Assembly (NCBI RefSeq): GCF_044542075.1
Contig: NZ_JBITTU010000012.1
Coordinates: 1 to 64,000, forward strand
Reading direction: 5' to 3'
Length of the DNA: 64,000 bases
Origin: Leeuwenhoekiella sp044542075
GTDB lineage: Bacteria; Bacteroidota; Bacteroidia; Flavobacteriales; Flavobacteriaceae
Shown here: piece by piece, positions 26,105 to 34,607 of the stretch
Layout of the letters: each line of letters starts with the position of its first letter
Position numbering within the stretch: position 1 is the first letter of the stretch
Made by a program: the position numbers and the translations under genes
Notes under the pieces: model-generated
Databases searched by the model: none
Told to the model about the DNA's origin: nothing
What the model saw: only the letters and a program-made list of their open reading frames with translations

Positions 26105-27022
26105 ATGGGAGCGAGTAATTCAGAAATAAAACATTTTAAAAGCATATCTGCATTAATGCGCTATTTAGGATTGCCCGCCCCACAACATCCACTGTTTACA
26201 TTAGTAGATTATAAAAAAACACCGCAACTGGAAATAAACAGCGAACAAAAATTATGTATTGATTTTTATAAAGTCTCTTTTAAAAATACTTTCAGCGGAA
26301 AAATAAAATATGGTCAGGACTATTATGATTTTGACGAAGGTGGACTGGCGTTTTTAAAACCCAGTCAAATTGTAAAACCTTATGGAAATTTGGAAAGTTA
26401 TGAAGGCTACGCTTTATATTTTCATCCTGATTTCATTCGCAAATTTCCGTTGTGCAGTAATATTAAATCTTATGGCTTTTTCTCATATAATGTTTCTGAG
26501 GCACTTTTTTTATCGTCCAAAGAAAAAGTTATTGTCGAGCAATTATTCCAAACCATAAACGCTGAATCCAGAGAAAACATTGATCCATTTAGTCAGGAGG
26601 TTTTGGTATCACAATTGGCTTTGTTGTTAAGTTATAGCAAGCGTTTTTATAATCGCCAATTTATTACCCGAAAAGAAGTAAACCACGAAATTATAAGTTC
26701 GCTGGATCAAATTTTAGAGGAGTATTTTCAGGATAAAAACGGATTGGAAAAAGGTTTACCTTCAGTAACTTTTATTAGCAACAAACTCGGTCTATCACAA
26801 CGCTATTTGAGTGATTTGTTACGCTCGCTTAAAGGATTAAACACACAACAATATATTCAGAATACAATCATAGAAAAAGCAAAAGAAAAACTATCTACAT
26901 CCAATCTGTCGGTAAGCGAAATAGCTTATGAATTGGGTTTTGAGCATTCGCAATCATTTAGCAAATTTTTCAAGACAAAGACAGATATTTCACCTTTGAA
27001 ATTTAGACAATCCTTTAACTGA
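26105..27022 (+). CDS. AraC-family transcriptional regulator
   Basis: 305 residues; paralogue of 12698. The N-terminal sensor domain (KYGQDYYDFDEGGLAFLKPSQ) is followed by two C-terminal helix-turn-helix motifs (LPSVTFISNKLGLSQRYLSD and LSVSEIAYELGFEHSQSFSK). It is probably co-transcribed with the SDR gene just upstream. The right box GCACACAAC (27039-27047) follows the stop in the usual AAAAACCCAGC context. Confidence 0.88.
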   Translation: MGASNSEIKHFKSISALMRYLGLPAPQHPLFTLVDYKKTPQLEINSEQKLCIDFYKVSFKNTFSGKIKYGQDYYDFDEGGLAFLKPSQIVKPYGNLESYEGYALYFHPDFIRKFPLCSNIKSYGFFSYNVSEALFLSSKEKVIVEQLFQTINAESRENIDPFSQEVLVSQLALLLSYSKRFYNRQFITRKEVNHEIISSLDQILEEYFQDKNGLEKGLPSVTFISNKLGLSQRYLSDLLRSLKGLNTQQYIQNTIIEKAKEKLSTSNLSVSEIAYELGFEHSQSFSKFFKTKTDISPLKFRQSFN

Positions 27023-27038
27023 CAATAAGAAAAACCCA

Positions 27039-27067
27039 GCACACAACAATGGTAACCGTTGCACAAG
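27039..27067 (+). repeat. Short cassette/IS1182 junction
   Basis: GCACACAAC (27039-27047), linker AATGGTAACC, then GTTGCACAAG (27058-27067). Same arrangement as at 18290 and 21931 with one changed base in the linker. Confidence 0.55.
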
Positions 27068-28802
27068 CCTTTAATTTTTAGAAAATATCACTTATTTAAA
27101 CCACTTTTAAGCGGTTTTCTAGTTTTATATCGTTTGTAAATTAGCAGAATGAAGTCTCTTTAAAATGGACTTATACTCTTGATTTAACGTCATCGTGAAC
27201 CTTAAAAACAAGCCGAGCATCCCTGCCCCACTTTTGGTGCGTTTTTCAATAAACTTCAGGTATTTTTTGAGGTTGTAGGCGATGGCGGAGAGCTGTATAC
27301 ACTTGTTAGCCTGTTTTAATCCAATAGTATTTACTTTTCTTAGCCCCATATACTGAGTTAAGGTTCCAAAGACAGGTTCTACCGTGCTTTGCCGCTTACC
27401 TTTCATATACCTGCCCTGAGTGCTTTCTACCCGGGCGATGTTGCGCTGGTATTCTGCTCTCTAATAAGTCACGCTAAACTTCTTTTCCTGTGCACTTTTG
27501 CCCAGACAGCTGCTACGTATGGGGCAATCAATACACACGTGCTTGCGGGCACGGTATTCTTTCTTTCGGGTTCCCGTTCTATAATCGTTGAACTCCTTGG
27601 TAAACGGGATGATCTTGTCCTGTGGACACAGGTAATGATCTTCTTTCTCAACATATTTAAAGCCATCGGGACCGCCTTTAAACGTTCCGCGAGCAGGTAT
27701 AAAACTCTTTAAGCCCTGTGCTTCTAAAAAGGGATAGTTCTCGCCACTACTATAACCCGTATCGGCTACACAATTCTCCCACACCAAACCCTGCTGCCAC
27801 AAGCGACGCTTTAACCGTTTTACAATATCAGGCAGTTGCTGGTTATCTTTTCCATCTGCGTGGTACGCTCTGATGTCGGTAATCACGTGATGACCCGTAT
27901 CTACACTAAGCTGACTTAGGTAATTGAGCTTTCTGGCCTTACTTATGTCATTCTCTCGCTTTTGCTCGTCGGTGACAGGGACACTGATGCGTGCATCAGG
28001 ATCGGTAGGACTATAGTGCGTTTTATTGCTGGTGTATTTACTTCCCTTATTTCCTGCTCCCGGACGATGGTCCTGATCTTTGCTCCAGCGCTTGTTGCGG
28101 GTGCTAATGGCCTGAAGTTCGTTTTCAGTAGCAGTTATACTGCGCTCGTTTTTATCTGATTTATCGCCTTTACTTTTACGAAAAGGCTGCTCTTTGTCCA
28201 TCGCGCTGATGTGGCGAACCTTGCGCAGGTGAGATTCTAACTCCTCTTCAGGTACTTTAAGTTCTAGAGTGTCCATCGAAGCATTGGCTTTTACCGGTGC
28301 GCTGTCGATAGCTTGAGTATGCCCACTCACCATTCCGGCTTCTACACAAAGGCTGAATACTTTTGTAAAAACCGATTCAAACACATCTTCGGGGAACAAC
28401 TGTCGCGTTCGACTGATGGTAAAATGCCAGGGTAATTCTTCATCGATGTCATAGCCTATAAAATACAAGATATCCAGACGCATACTGCAATGATCTATTA
28501 ACTTCCGGTCGCTAATGATGTTTTCTAAATAGCCCACTAAGCACAGTTTAAAAAACACAACAGGATCTATGCTCTTTTAACCACTGCTGCCGTAAAAGTC
28601 ACGGGTAAGTTCATAGAGAAAATCCAGGTTCAGCGCATCCTTTAAACGCCGGTAGAAATTTGTGGAGGGTACGCGCTCACTCAACCGAAAACTATTGAAC
28701 AACTGCTCCTAATATACTTTTTTTCCATGCATACCATGAAATTACAACACTTCTCTAAATTAATTATAAACCCTATGTTAGCTTTTTGCTAACTTGTGCA
28801 AC
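27058..28802 (-). mobile_element. IS1182-family element, copy C, inactive
   Basis: 1745 bp between GTTGCACAAG (27058-27067) and CTTGTGCAAC (28793-28802), the same length as copy B. The transposase is interrupted by stop codons only, without frameshift, so the copy is probably young. The right end leads straight into an attC-like junction of the 2970 family. Confidence 0.87.
27125..28732 (-). pseudogene. IS1182-family transposase with in-frame stops (copy C)
   Basis: Collinear with the intact transposase at 22017, but with three in-frame stops: Gln8 to TAA near 28709, Gln58 to TAA near 28577, and a Tyr to TAG near 27463 in the VTYYRAEYQ segment. The Gln58 stop is shared with copy A. The remainder, including DDE motifs and the QSTVEPVFGTLTQYMGLRKV end, is well conserved. 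Confidence 0.85.
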
Positions 28803-28937
28803 AGGCACACCGTATAAAATTAATGGCTAGTTTTAGCCTACTTGGAAAATTCCTGCGGAATTTTCTCTGGCAAGTATCTATTTACTAAATTAGTTGACTA
28901 AACACGCCACTAATCTTATACATCAACGTTGTAAAAC
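28793..28937 (+). repeat. attC-like cassette junction 11
   Basis: From the IS end CTTGTGCAAC to the left box GTTGTAAAAC (28928-28937). Core of the 2970 family: CCGTATAAAATTAATGGC pairs with GCCACTAATCTTATACA around GGAAAATTCC-TGC-GGAATTTTC. As at 20053, GGCAC is inserted at the IS edge. Confidence 0.72.
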
Positions 28938-29124
28938 ATTATGCAAACAAGAAAAAAACTGTTAATTTCCTGAGCTAGTTTAAAAAAGAAAAAGCTTTAA
29001 GAAGTGGATGACCATTGATAAATTTAACTAAAAAATAATCAATAACTTCTTTTAAAGTTAGTCAGAGTTTGGATAAAATCATCATTTTATAATAAAGCTT
29101 TTTATTCCAAACAATAGAGAACTA

Positions 29125-29538
29125 TTAATCCATCAAATGTTCACCCTCTAATTTCTCTCTGGTCGATTGAATTAACATCTCTCTTTCAGTATTAATTTTA
29201 GCTAAAAAAACATTATTAACGTCGCTTTTATTATCGTATTGCCCACTCCAACAAACCATATCTAGCATAATTGGGAGCATATTAATTCCTTTTTTTGTGA
29301 GGCTGTATTTAATTCTTGACTTTTTAATTTTATCTTTTCCTTTACTTATAATACCTACTTCCTCCAAGTGTTTCAATCGGTCTCCTAAAACACTCGTAGA
29401 AATCTTTTCTCCAGATTCTAAAAATTCATTATAGTGTCTTTTCCCATTAAACATTAAATCTCTGATAATTAATAAAGACCACCTATCTCCAAAGTGTTCC
29501 AAAGAGTAGTTTATTGGACAGTGTGATTTCATTTTCAT
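29125..29538 (-). CDS. HxlR-family regulator
   Basis: 137 residues, MarR/HxlR winged helix: N-terminal Cys in MKSHCPINYSLEHFGDRWSL, and the family signature LLIIRDLMFNGKRHYNEF followed by the recognition region ISTSVLGDRLKHLEEVGII. The Cys near the N-terminus is the usual redox/electrophile sensor of this family. It is divergent from the glyoxalase-like gene at 29655; the 116 bases between them contain an AAGTTAA-n7-TTAACTT inverted repeat. Both genes share one cassette (28928-30200). Confidence 0.88.
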   Translation of the reverse strand: MKMKSHCPINYSLEHFGDRWSLLIIRDLMFNGKRHYNEFLESGEKISTSVLGDRLKHLEEVGIISKGKDKIKKSRIKYSLTKKGINMLPIMLDMVCWSGQYDNKSDVNNVFLAKINTEREMLIQSTREKLEGEHLMD

Positions 29539-29577
29539 TCTTCAAATATAATAAACTCATTTTAACTTCGAAATTAA

Positions 29578-29598
29578 AAGTTAATAGTGTTTTAACTT
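29578..29598. promoter_or_regulatory. Probable HxlR operator
   Basis: AAGTTAA (29578-29584) and TTAACTT (29592-29598) form a perfect inverted repeat with seven bases between, in the divergent promoter region of the HxlR and VOC genes. A further AAGTTAA lies near 29610. A promoter-like TAATTTTG follows at about 29620 for the VOC gene. Confidence 0.55.
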
Positions 29599-29654
29599 GC
29601 TTTTTCAAAGTTAAAGTCTAATTTTGTGACGAAAACAAAATATAAAAATTAAAG

Positions 29655-30116
29655 ATGGAGAATAGCACAAAATCAAAAGAAGGATTAGATACACTAGCAT
29701 TTTATAATATTGCGTTTGTAGTCTCTAACATTGAAGAATCAATGAAATGGTATAGCAATATTTTAGGGTTCAAATTATTAACAAAACAATCCATTCCGGC
29801 TCCGGAAGGAAAAATTGAAATGGCTTTTATGGAAGGAGCAGGTATGAAAATTGAAATGATTGAAAACTCAAATAATCAATCAATTGAGTTAATTAGAAAA
29901 GATGCAACAACTGATGCAGCGCCTACGGTAATTGGTTCAAAGGCATTAGTATTTTATGTTGAGGATTTAGGGGTGACAACGAACGAACTTGAACAAAAAG
30001 GAGTCAAGTTTCTATGGAAAGAACGATATTTAGCTGAGGACAGTCTTTATTGTACTATGATCTTAGATATTGACGATAATCGTATTAATATCTTCCAAAA
30101 AAACACCGTTATATAA
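29655..30116 (+). CDS. VOC-family (glyoxalase/dioxygenase-like) protein
   Basis: 153 residues with the paired beta-alpha-beta-beta-beta layout of the vicinal-oxygen-chelate family: YNIAFVVSNIEESMKWYSNI at the start of the first module and ALVFYVEDLGVTTNELEQKG at the second, ending DIDDNRINIFQK. The possible metal ligands are not complete (no clear His in the first strand), so it may bind rather than convert its ligand. It is divergent from an HxlR regulator, a common pairing for aldehyde or electrophile stress. Confidence 0.8.
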   Translation: MENSTKSKEGLDTLAFYNIAFVVSNIEESMKWYSNILGFKLLTKQSIPAPEGKIEMAFMEGAGMKIEMIENSNNQSIELIRKDATTDAAPTVIGSKALVFYVEDLGVTTNELEQKGVKFLWKERYLAEDSLYCTMILDIDDNRINIFQKNTVI

Positions 30117-30122
30117 GTTAAG

Positions 30123-30155
30123 CTGGGATAGTAATTATCAATAAAACTATCCCAG
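30123..30155 (+). terminator. Terminator-like hairpin after VOC gene
   Basis: CTGGGATAG (30123-30131) pairs perfectly with CTATCCCAG (30147-30155), with a 15-base loop, seven bases after the VOC stop. There is no long T-run after it, so it may terminate by another mode or stabilise the transcript end. Confidence 0.5.
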
Positions 30156-30190
30156 AATGGTAAATTCCAATACACGGAAAATACGAATAC

Positions 30191-30200
30191 GTTTTACAAC
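30191..30200 (+). repeat. Right cassette box of the HxlR/VOC cassette
   Basis: GTTTTACAAC is the exact reverse complement of the left box GTTGTAAAAC at 28928-28937, ten of ten bases. It closes a two-gene cassette of about 1.27 kb. The following DNA does not show a full attC-like stem. Confidence 0.65.
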
Positions 30201-30703
30201 AAAGAACTGAGGTAAAAAACAACTCTTTTCTATATTAAATTTGAGACATAAGTATCCTTTGCTAAAATCTGTAACTACAGATCTTAACTGTTTCACTTAT
30301 TTCATCTTGGAGCTATCCTTTATGTAGAACAGACACATAATTTTCATCGTTGGGTAATCCTGATTTAGCAATGGCATAGGTCTGTTTTACAAGCTTATTG
30401 AATACTGCATTCAATAATCATTATTTACTCGTGTCTTTCTCTCTTTCATACCACAATCGTCGGAGTCAATTGGCTAAAATCCATTCATATATTACCCTAC
30501 AGCCCTAGTTGTTTTTACAAGAATTAAATGCAGATAAAAATAAAAGATTTCTGAGTACTTGTTACCAATGCTTTCAGTAATTAAATATAATGAGATAGCT
30601 TCGCAACTAAAATAATTATAAGAATTATCGGATAGTTTAATCAATGTTCTTTAGGGATAAAAATCCCATTTCAAATTATTAAGTTTAGATATAAGAAATA
30701 CTA
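30201..30703. other. Gene-free stretch with a transposase remnant
   Basis: About 500 AT-rich bases with no complete gene. On the minus strand at 30313-30411 a short frame reads NAVFNKLVKQTYAIAKSGLP and onward to a stop, resembling the C-terminus of an IS110-type transposase; the rest of that element is absent. No attC-like palindrome is visible. Confidence 0.35.
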
Positions 30704-31267
30704 ATGGAGGTGTTTTCACATTTTATAAAATCCCGAGTTCATATTAGCGAAGCCGAACTTAATTTAGTGCTCTCAAAGTTTAAAAACACAACCGTTAAAA
30801 AAGGGGCGCTTGTATTGAGAGAAGGACAAATTGCCAATCAATACTTTTTTATAAAATCGGGTGGCTTACGACTTCATTACGGTTCATTTGAGGAACAACA
30901 TACGTCATGGGTATTTTTTGAAAATGACTTTTTTACCGAGATATCGAGTTTACACGCTCAGGTCCCTTCCCGTTTCAATATTGAAGCGATAGAACATACA
31001 GAACTTTTGGTAATCGGTAAAGTTGAAATGGATCAACTCTACAAGATGCTTTCGGTATGGCAGGAGTTCGGAAGAAAAATTTGGGAAGAAATTTGTATCA
31101 GACAAGTAGATCAAAACCTGAATTACCAAACCTTATCAGCCAAACAGATCTACCTCGAACTACTCAAAAATTCTGATTTTGTAAAAAAAATACCTGTCAA
31201 ACAGTTAGCCTCTATCCTGGGTATAACCCCTAATGCACTGAGCAGAATCCGCAAAGAAATCAAGTAG
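30704..31267 (+). CDS. Crp/Fnr-family regulator
   Basis: 187 residues. The effector-binding domain (LVLREGQIANQYFFIKSGGL) is followed by the helix-turn-helix LASILGITPNALSRIRKEI at the C-terminus, closely resembling the end of the protein at 16823 (IASYLGITQQSLSRIRKNI). The start ATG is followed by GAGGTG. A palindrome of the same type as the operators around 16823 lies in the next intergenic space (31276), so it probably controls the alpha/beta-hydrolase operon downstream. Confidence 0.83.
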   Translation: MEVFSHFIKSRVHISEAELNLVLSKFKNTTVKKGALVLREGQIANQYFFIKSGGLRLHYGSFEEQHTSWVFFENDFFTEISSLHAQVPSRFNIEAIEHTELLVIGKVEMDQLYKMLSVWQEFGRKIWEEICIRQVDQNLNYQTLSAKQIYLELLKNSDFVKKIPVKQLASILGITPNALSRIRKEIK

Positions 31268-31275
31268 TTCATTAC

Positions 31276-31289
31276 CTACCATTTGGTAG
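31276..31289. promoter_or_regulatory. Crp-type operator before the hydrolase operon
   Basis: CTACCATTTGGTAG is a near-perfect palindrome (centre mismatch) related to TTTACCATATGGTAAA at 17387. A good Bacteroidota promoter element TACATTTG lies about 30 bases later (near 31311), ahead of the hydrolase start at 31339. Confidence 0.6.
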
Positions 31290-31338
31290 TTTTTACAGGA
31301 TTTTACCGCTATACATTTGTAAAAATTTAAAATTACAA

Positions 31339-32265
31339 ATGATGAATATTCAAAATCAATATGCGGATACTGAGCTTATAAAAAATTGGATGGGCTTTGT
31401 CAACAACTATGCTACCGTAAACGGGATTAAACTCCACTATGTCGTGGGTGGTGAGGGAGAACCGCTAATTTGCCTACCCGGATGGCCCCAAACCTGGTAT
31501 TCTTACCACCCTATTGCTCAGAAACTCTCACAATCATTTCAGGTGTTTGTCGTAGACATTAGAGGAATGGGCAGCTCTGAGAAGCCTGAATTGGGTTATG
31601 ATAAAAAATCAATGGCAGCCGATATTTTTGCATTGGTTAAGCATCTAGGTTTAGGTAAAGTAAATCTAATGGGGCATGACATAGGCGGAATGGTAGCCAT
31701 GAGTTATGCTTTTAACTATCCTGAATTTTGTGATAAACTTATCGTATTAGATGGTGCACATCCAGGCGAGGGAATGCTGCACATGCCACTCATCCCGGCC
31801 GAAGGTACTTTTGCGGGTAAGATGGATGCAAACATGCCTTACCCCTGGTGGATGGCGTTTAATCAGGTTAAGGCCTTACCCGAAAAATTATTGAAAGGAC
31901 GTTTTCAAATCCTGCTTGATTACCTTTTTGAATACGTGATGATCGATGAAACGAAAATGAGTTCATTTGAGCGTGAAATTTATGCTGCCGTTTATAACGA
32001 TCCCGAGAGCATTAGAGCATCTAATGCCTGGTATCAGACTTTTGCAAAAGATATAGACGATTCCAAATCCTATCAGCAACTGGAAATGCCCGTATTAGGC
32101 ATTGGCAGTTATGTAAGCTATACTTATATGAAGATGGCTTTACCTTACGTAGCAAACGATTTAAAAGTTATAGGAATTCTGGATAGCGGCCATTATATGT
32201 ACGAGGAACAGCCGGAGCAGGTTATTCAAGCGGTGGTAAACTTCTTAACTGAACATAAAAAATAA
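31339..32265 (+). CDS. Alpha/beta-hydrolase, epoxide-hydrolase type
   Basis: 308 residues, no signal peptide. Nucleophile elbow LMGHDIGGMVA has Asp at the nucleophile position, the oxyanion region is LPGWPQTWYSY, and the catalytic His is in LDSGHYMYEEQP. This pattern fits soluble epoxide hydrolase-like or fluoroacetate/haloalkane dehalogenase-like enzymes. It is the first gene after a Crp-type operator and is followed after 11 bases by an NmrA-like pseudogene, so an operon is likely. The second in-frame ATG at 31342 is an alternative start. Confidence 0.82.
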   Translation: MMNIQNQYADTELIKNWMGFVNNYATVNGIKLHYVVGGEGEPLICLPGWPQTWYSYHPIAQKLSQSFQVFVVDIRGMGSSEKPELGYDKKSMAADIFALVKHLGLGKVNLMGHDIGGMVAMSYAFNYPEFCDKLIVLDGAHPGEGMLHMPLIPAEGTFAGKMDANMPYPWWMAFNQVKALPEKLLKGRFQILLDYLFEYVMIDETKMSSFEREIYAAVYNDPESIRASNAWYQTFAKDIDDSKSYQQLEMPVLGIGSYVSYTYMKMALPYVANDLKVIGILDSGHYMYEEQPEQVIQAVVNFLTEHKK

Positions 32266-32276
32266 GGAGATATATT

Positions 32277-32941
32277 ATGAAAAAATCAATTTTAGTAGCA
32301 GGTCCTACCGGTAATTTAGGAATGAGAATATGCCGAAAATTGTTAAACAAAGAGGCCATCATGACTGCTATAGTACGTCCCACGTCCAACCCTCAAAAAA
32401 TAGAAGTACTTTCTAAAATGGGTGTACTTATTTAAAAGGTAGACCTCAATAATACCGAAGAAATAGCCGATGCGTGCGAAGGGAACGATCTGGTTGTTTC
32501 CGCTTTGGCAGGCCTGGAGATGTGATTGTTGATTTACAAAAAAGAATTTTAGAGGCTGCCCTAAAAGCAAAAGTGAAGCGATTCATTCCTTCCGATTTTT
32601 GTACCGATTACACGGATTTATTACCGGGCGAAAACCGGAACTTTGATCTAGTAAGCGTATTCAGATCTTATTTAGATAGCACTTCCATACAGGCATCTTC
32701 TGTGTTTAACGGTGCTTTCGCAGATATACTACAATTCAATACTCCGGTGTTAAACTTAGCGGAACGTAGCATTGGAGATTAGGGGGAGAAAGCCGACTGG
32801 AAATTGGACTTCACCACCGCGGATAATACAGCGGCATTTACTGTAAACGTAGCAATGGACGATGATGCTCCCAGATATGTAGATTATAAGTTTTCAAATC
32901 AGACTGAATGAGCTAAGGGTCTTTGTAAAAGAATGAACAGT
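32277..32941 (+). pseudogene. NmrA-like/isoflavone-reductase-like gene, degenerate
   Basis: The first part reads MKKSILVAGPTGNLGMRICR, a clear Rossmann start. It then hits a stop after MGVLI near 32433, shifts frame near 32520 and continues as VIVDLQKRILEAALKAKVKR and KRFIPSDFCTDYTDL, the conserved second half. More stops follow at about 32780 and 32908. The gene is the second of an operon with the hydrolase and related in type to the intact protein at 11811. Confidence 0.78.
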
Positions 32942-33040
32942 TAAAATTTATAAACTTTGACAGCTATCACGTATGTAAACTTATTAGAAAAAATTGAATA
33001 AAATTAAAATCTTATATTTCCATAAGCAAATATAAACTCT

Positions 33041-33104
33041 TAACTAAATTTTATATTTAGTTAGCAAGCAGGCTGACTGTAGGGGGTTGGCCTGTTTTTT
33101 TTTT
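33041..33104. terminator. Hairpins and terminator at the left edge of the conjugative element
   Basis: TAACTAAA (33041-33048) pairs with TTTAGTTA (33056-33063). Next, CAGGC (33069-33073) pairs with GCCTG (33090-33094), followed by a run of ten T, a standard rho-independent terminator. The first hairpin ends in AGTTAGC (33060-33066), a sequence repeated at 60451, and may mark the element end. Confidence 0.5.
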
Positions 33105-33243
33105 ATTTACCCCTTTTGGCGATTCAATTTTATAAATATCGACTCCTTAAATCTTCATTTTTATAAATCGCCACATCCTTGATTCTTAAAACCTATTAAA
33201 TTCCATCAAATCCTATTAATTTCTAGTTTTAAAAGGGCTAGTT

Positions 33244-34065
33244 ATGGAATGGGACAAACATCTAGAAGAATTTAAGAAAAAATTAAAAAAGCTTCAAAAG
33301 CAATACGCCTATCAGAAGGAACTTAACCAAATCTGTTTATCCTATGTTTCCGAATTTTTCAATCAATTAGAGCAGGACTTTAAAAGTAGACCTGATCTGG
33401 AGGAAGCAGAAGAGATCTGCTTTTTTAAACATATAAAGCCCGTTGCTTTGGGTTATCATCTGTATTATCGATACCTTATTCAATTGGAACACGAAAAGCC
33501 GGTAAATACCCTTAAAACTCAAAAACGATATTACAAAGAGCTTTTGGATACACAGCATCAGTTTAAACTGCGTCATATAGGATTTGCTTATTATTTAAAA
33601 TCAAAACAGACCCACTTGGACCACATCTACTTTTTGCGTCAGCAACCCCTCCCCTTTGATCCAGATGATCTGAGTACGCATCTCAATAGATATTACAACA
33701 CATCCCGCGATTATTTAACTGCAAAATTACGCAGCAATGATTTAATTTCTGATTACCTCAGCGCCAGGCTTGATAAAGTAACCCATACCTCTACTTCTTA
33801 TTCTGACTCCCCACATCTAGACTGGAGCGGTTCAAGAACCGATCTTATAGAACTTATTTATGCCCTGTACCACAGTAAGGTCATTCACAAGGGCAAAGCT
33901 GATATCATCGAAATAGCCCGGGCACTGGGAAGTTTTTTTAAGATAGATCCCGGTGATGTGTATAAGACCTTTGCTGAAATTAAATCCCGCAAGAAAAGCC
34001 GAACCAAATTTCTGGACGAATTGGCCACGAATCTACAGTTGGCTATGGATCGCGAAGACTTCTAA
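33244..34065 (+). CDS. rteC: RteC-domain protein
   Basis: 273 residues. The RteC family of conjugative transposons is recognisable from CFFKHIKPVALGYHLYYRYL near residue 60, the PFDPDDLSTHLNRYYNTSRD block and the C-terminal WSGSRTDLIELIYALYHSK. In CTnDOT, RteC activates the excision operon; the RteA/RteB two-component partners of that system are not in this window. The ATG follows an AAAAGGGC stretch. It is predicted to be cytoplasmic and DNA-binding. Confidence 0.88.
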   Translation: MEWDKHLEEFKKKLKKLQKQYAYQKELNQICLSYVSEFFNQLEQDFKSRPDLEEAEEICFFKHIKPVALGYHLYYRYLIQLEHEKPVNTLKTQKRYYKELLDTQHQFKLRHIGFAYYLKSKQTHLDHIYFLRQQPLPFDPDDLSTHLNRYYNTSRDYLTAKLRSNDLISDYLSARLDKVTHTSTSYSDSPHLDWSGSRTDLIELIYALYHSKVIHKGKADIIEIARALGSFFKIDPGDVYKTFAEIKSRKKSRTKFLDELATNLQLAMDREDF

Positions 34066-34261
34066 ATACCCCGCTCCGGTTTACCCCCGGAAAAATAAAT
34101 TAGGTCCTTCAAAGTACCCTCTATTTATAGAATTATCCTCAAATCAATCTTTAATTGGTTGATTTTGGTAATTGTTAAATTTTGACCGGGGCTCCGGTTT
34201 CCTAGGGAACAATCCTGCACAAATCCCCCCAAATTCGTAGAACGAAAGTCAAACCTTGATT

Positions 34262-34306
34262 GGGACTATCAATCAAAATGAATTAATCCTGGTAGTCCCT
34301 TTTTTT
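34262..34306 (+). terminator. Strong rho-independent terminator or attenuator
   Basis: GGGACTA (34262-34268) pairs with TAGTCCC (34293-34299), followed by seven T. It lies between rteC and the small HTH gene and 14 bases before the HTH start, so it may be the terminator of rteC or an attenuator in the leader of the downstream operon, as reported for excision genes in other elements. Confidence 0.6.
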
Positions 34307-34320
34307 AAAAACGTTCTACT

Positions 34321-34602
34321 ATGCCAGCTACTATTGTAACCTCAGATGATCTTAGGGAATTCAAACTCGAATTACTCGATGCTATTAAAAACTTACTATC
34401 CGAACAGTCGAAAGGAACACTTAAAAAATACCTCAAATCTTCAGAGGTGATGAATTTACTTCAAGTAAGTCCGGGTACCTTACAAAACCTAAGAGTTAAT
34501 GGAACCCTACCCTATACCAAAGTTGGAGGAATCATTTACTACGATGCTGAGGAAATTCAAGCTGTACTAACAGCCAATCGTGTTGAGCACCATACTGATT
34601 AA
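34321..34602 (+). CDS. Small helix-turn-helix protein, excisionase-like
   Basis: 93 residues. The C-terminal half is a MerR/HTH_17-type winged helix: YLKSSEVMNLLQVSPGTLQN, then LRVNGTLPYTKVGGIIYYDA. The N-terminal half is a helix. Proteins of this type next to RteC act as recombination directionality factors or regulators in Bacteroidota conjugative elements; which of the two applies here is not decided by sequence. It is directly upstream of the replication-like gene (six bases). Confidence 0.75.
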   Translation: MPATIVTSDDLREFKLELLDAIKNLLSEQSKGTLKKYLKSSEVMNLLQVSPGTLQNLRVNGTLPYTKVGGIIYYDAEEIQAVLTANRVEHHTD

Positions 34603-34607
34603 AACAT

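Noticed and set aside
1..33060. CRISPR array made of the repeated junctions
   Set aside because: Repeats are 135-205 bp, of several families, separated by genes; no short repeats with unique spacers and no cas genes.
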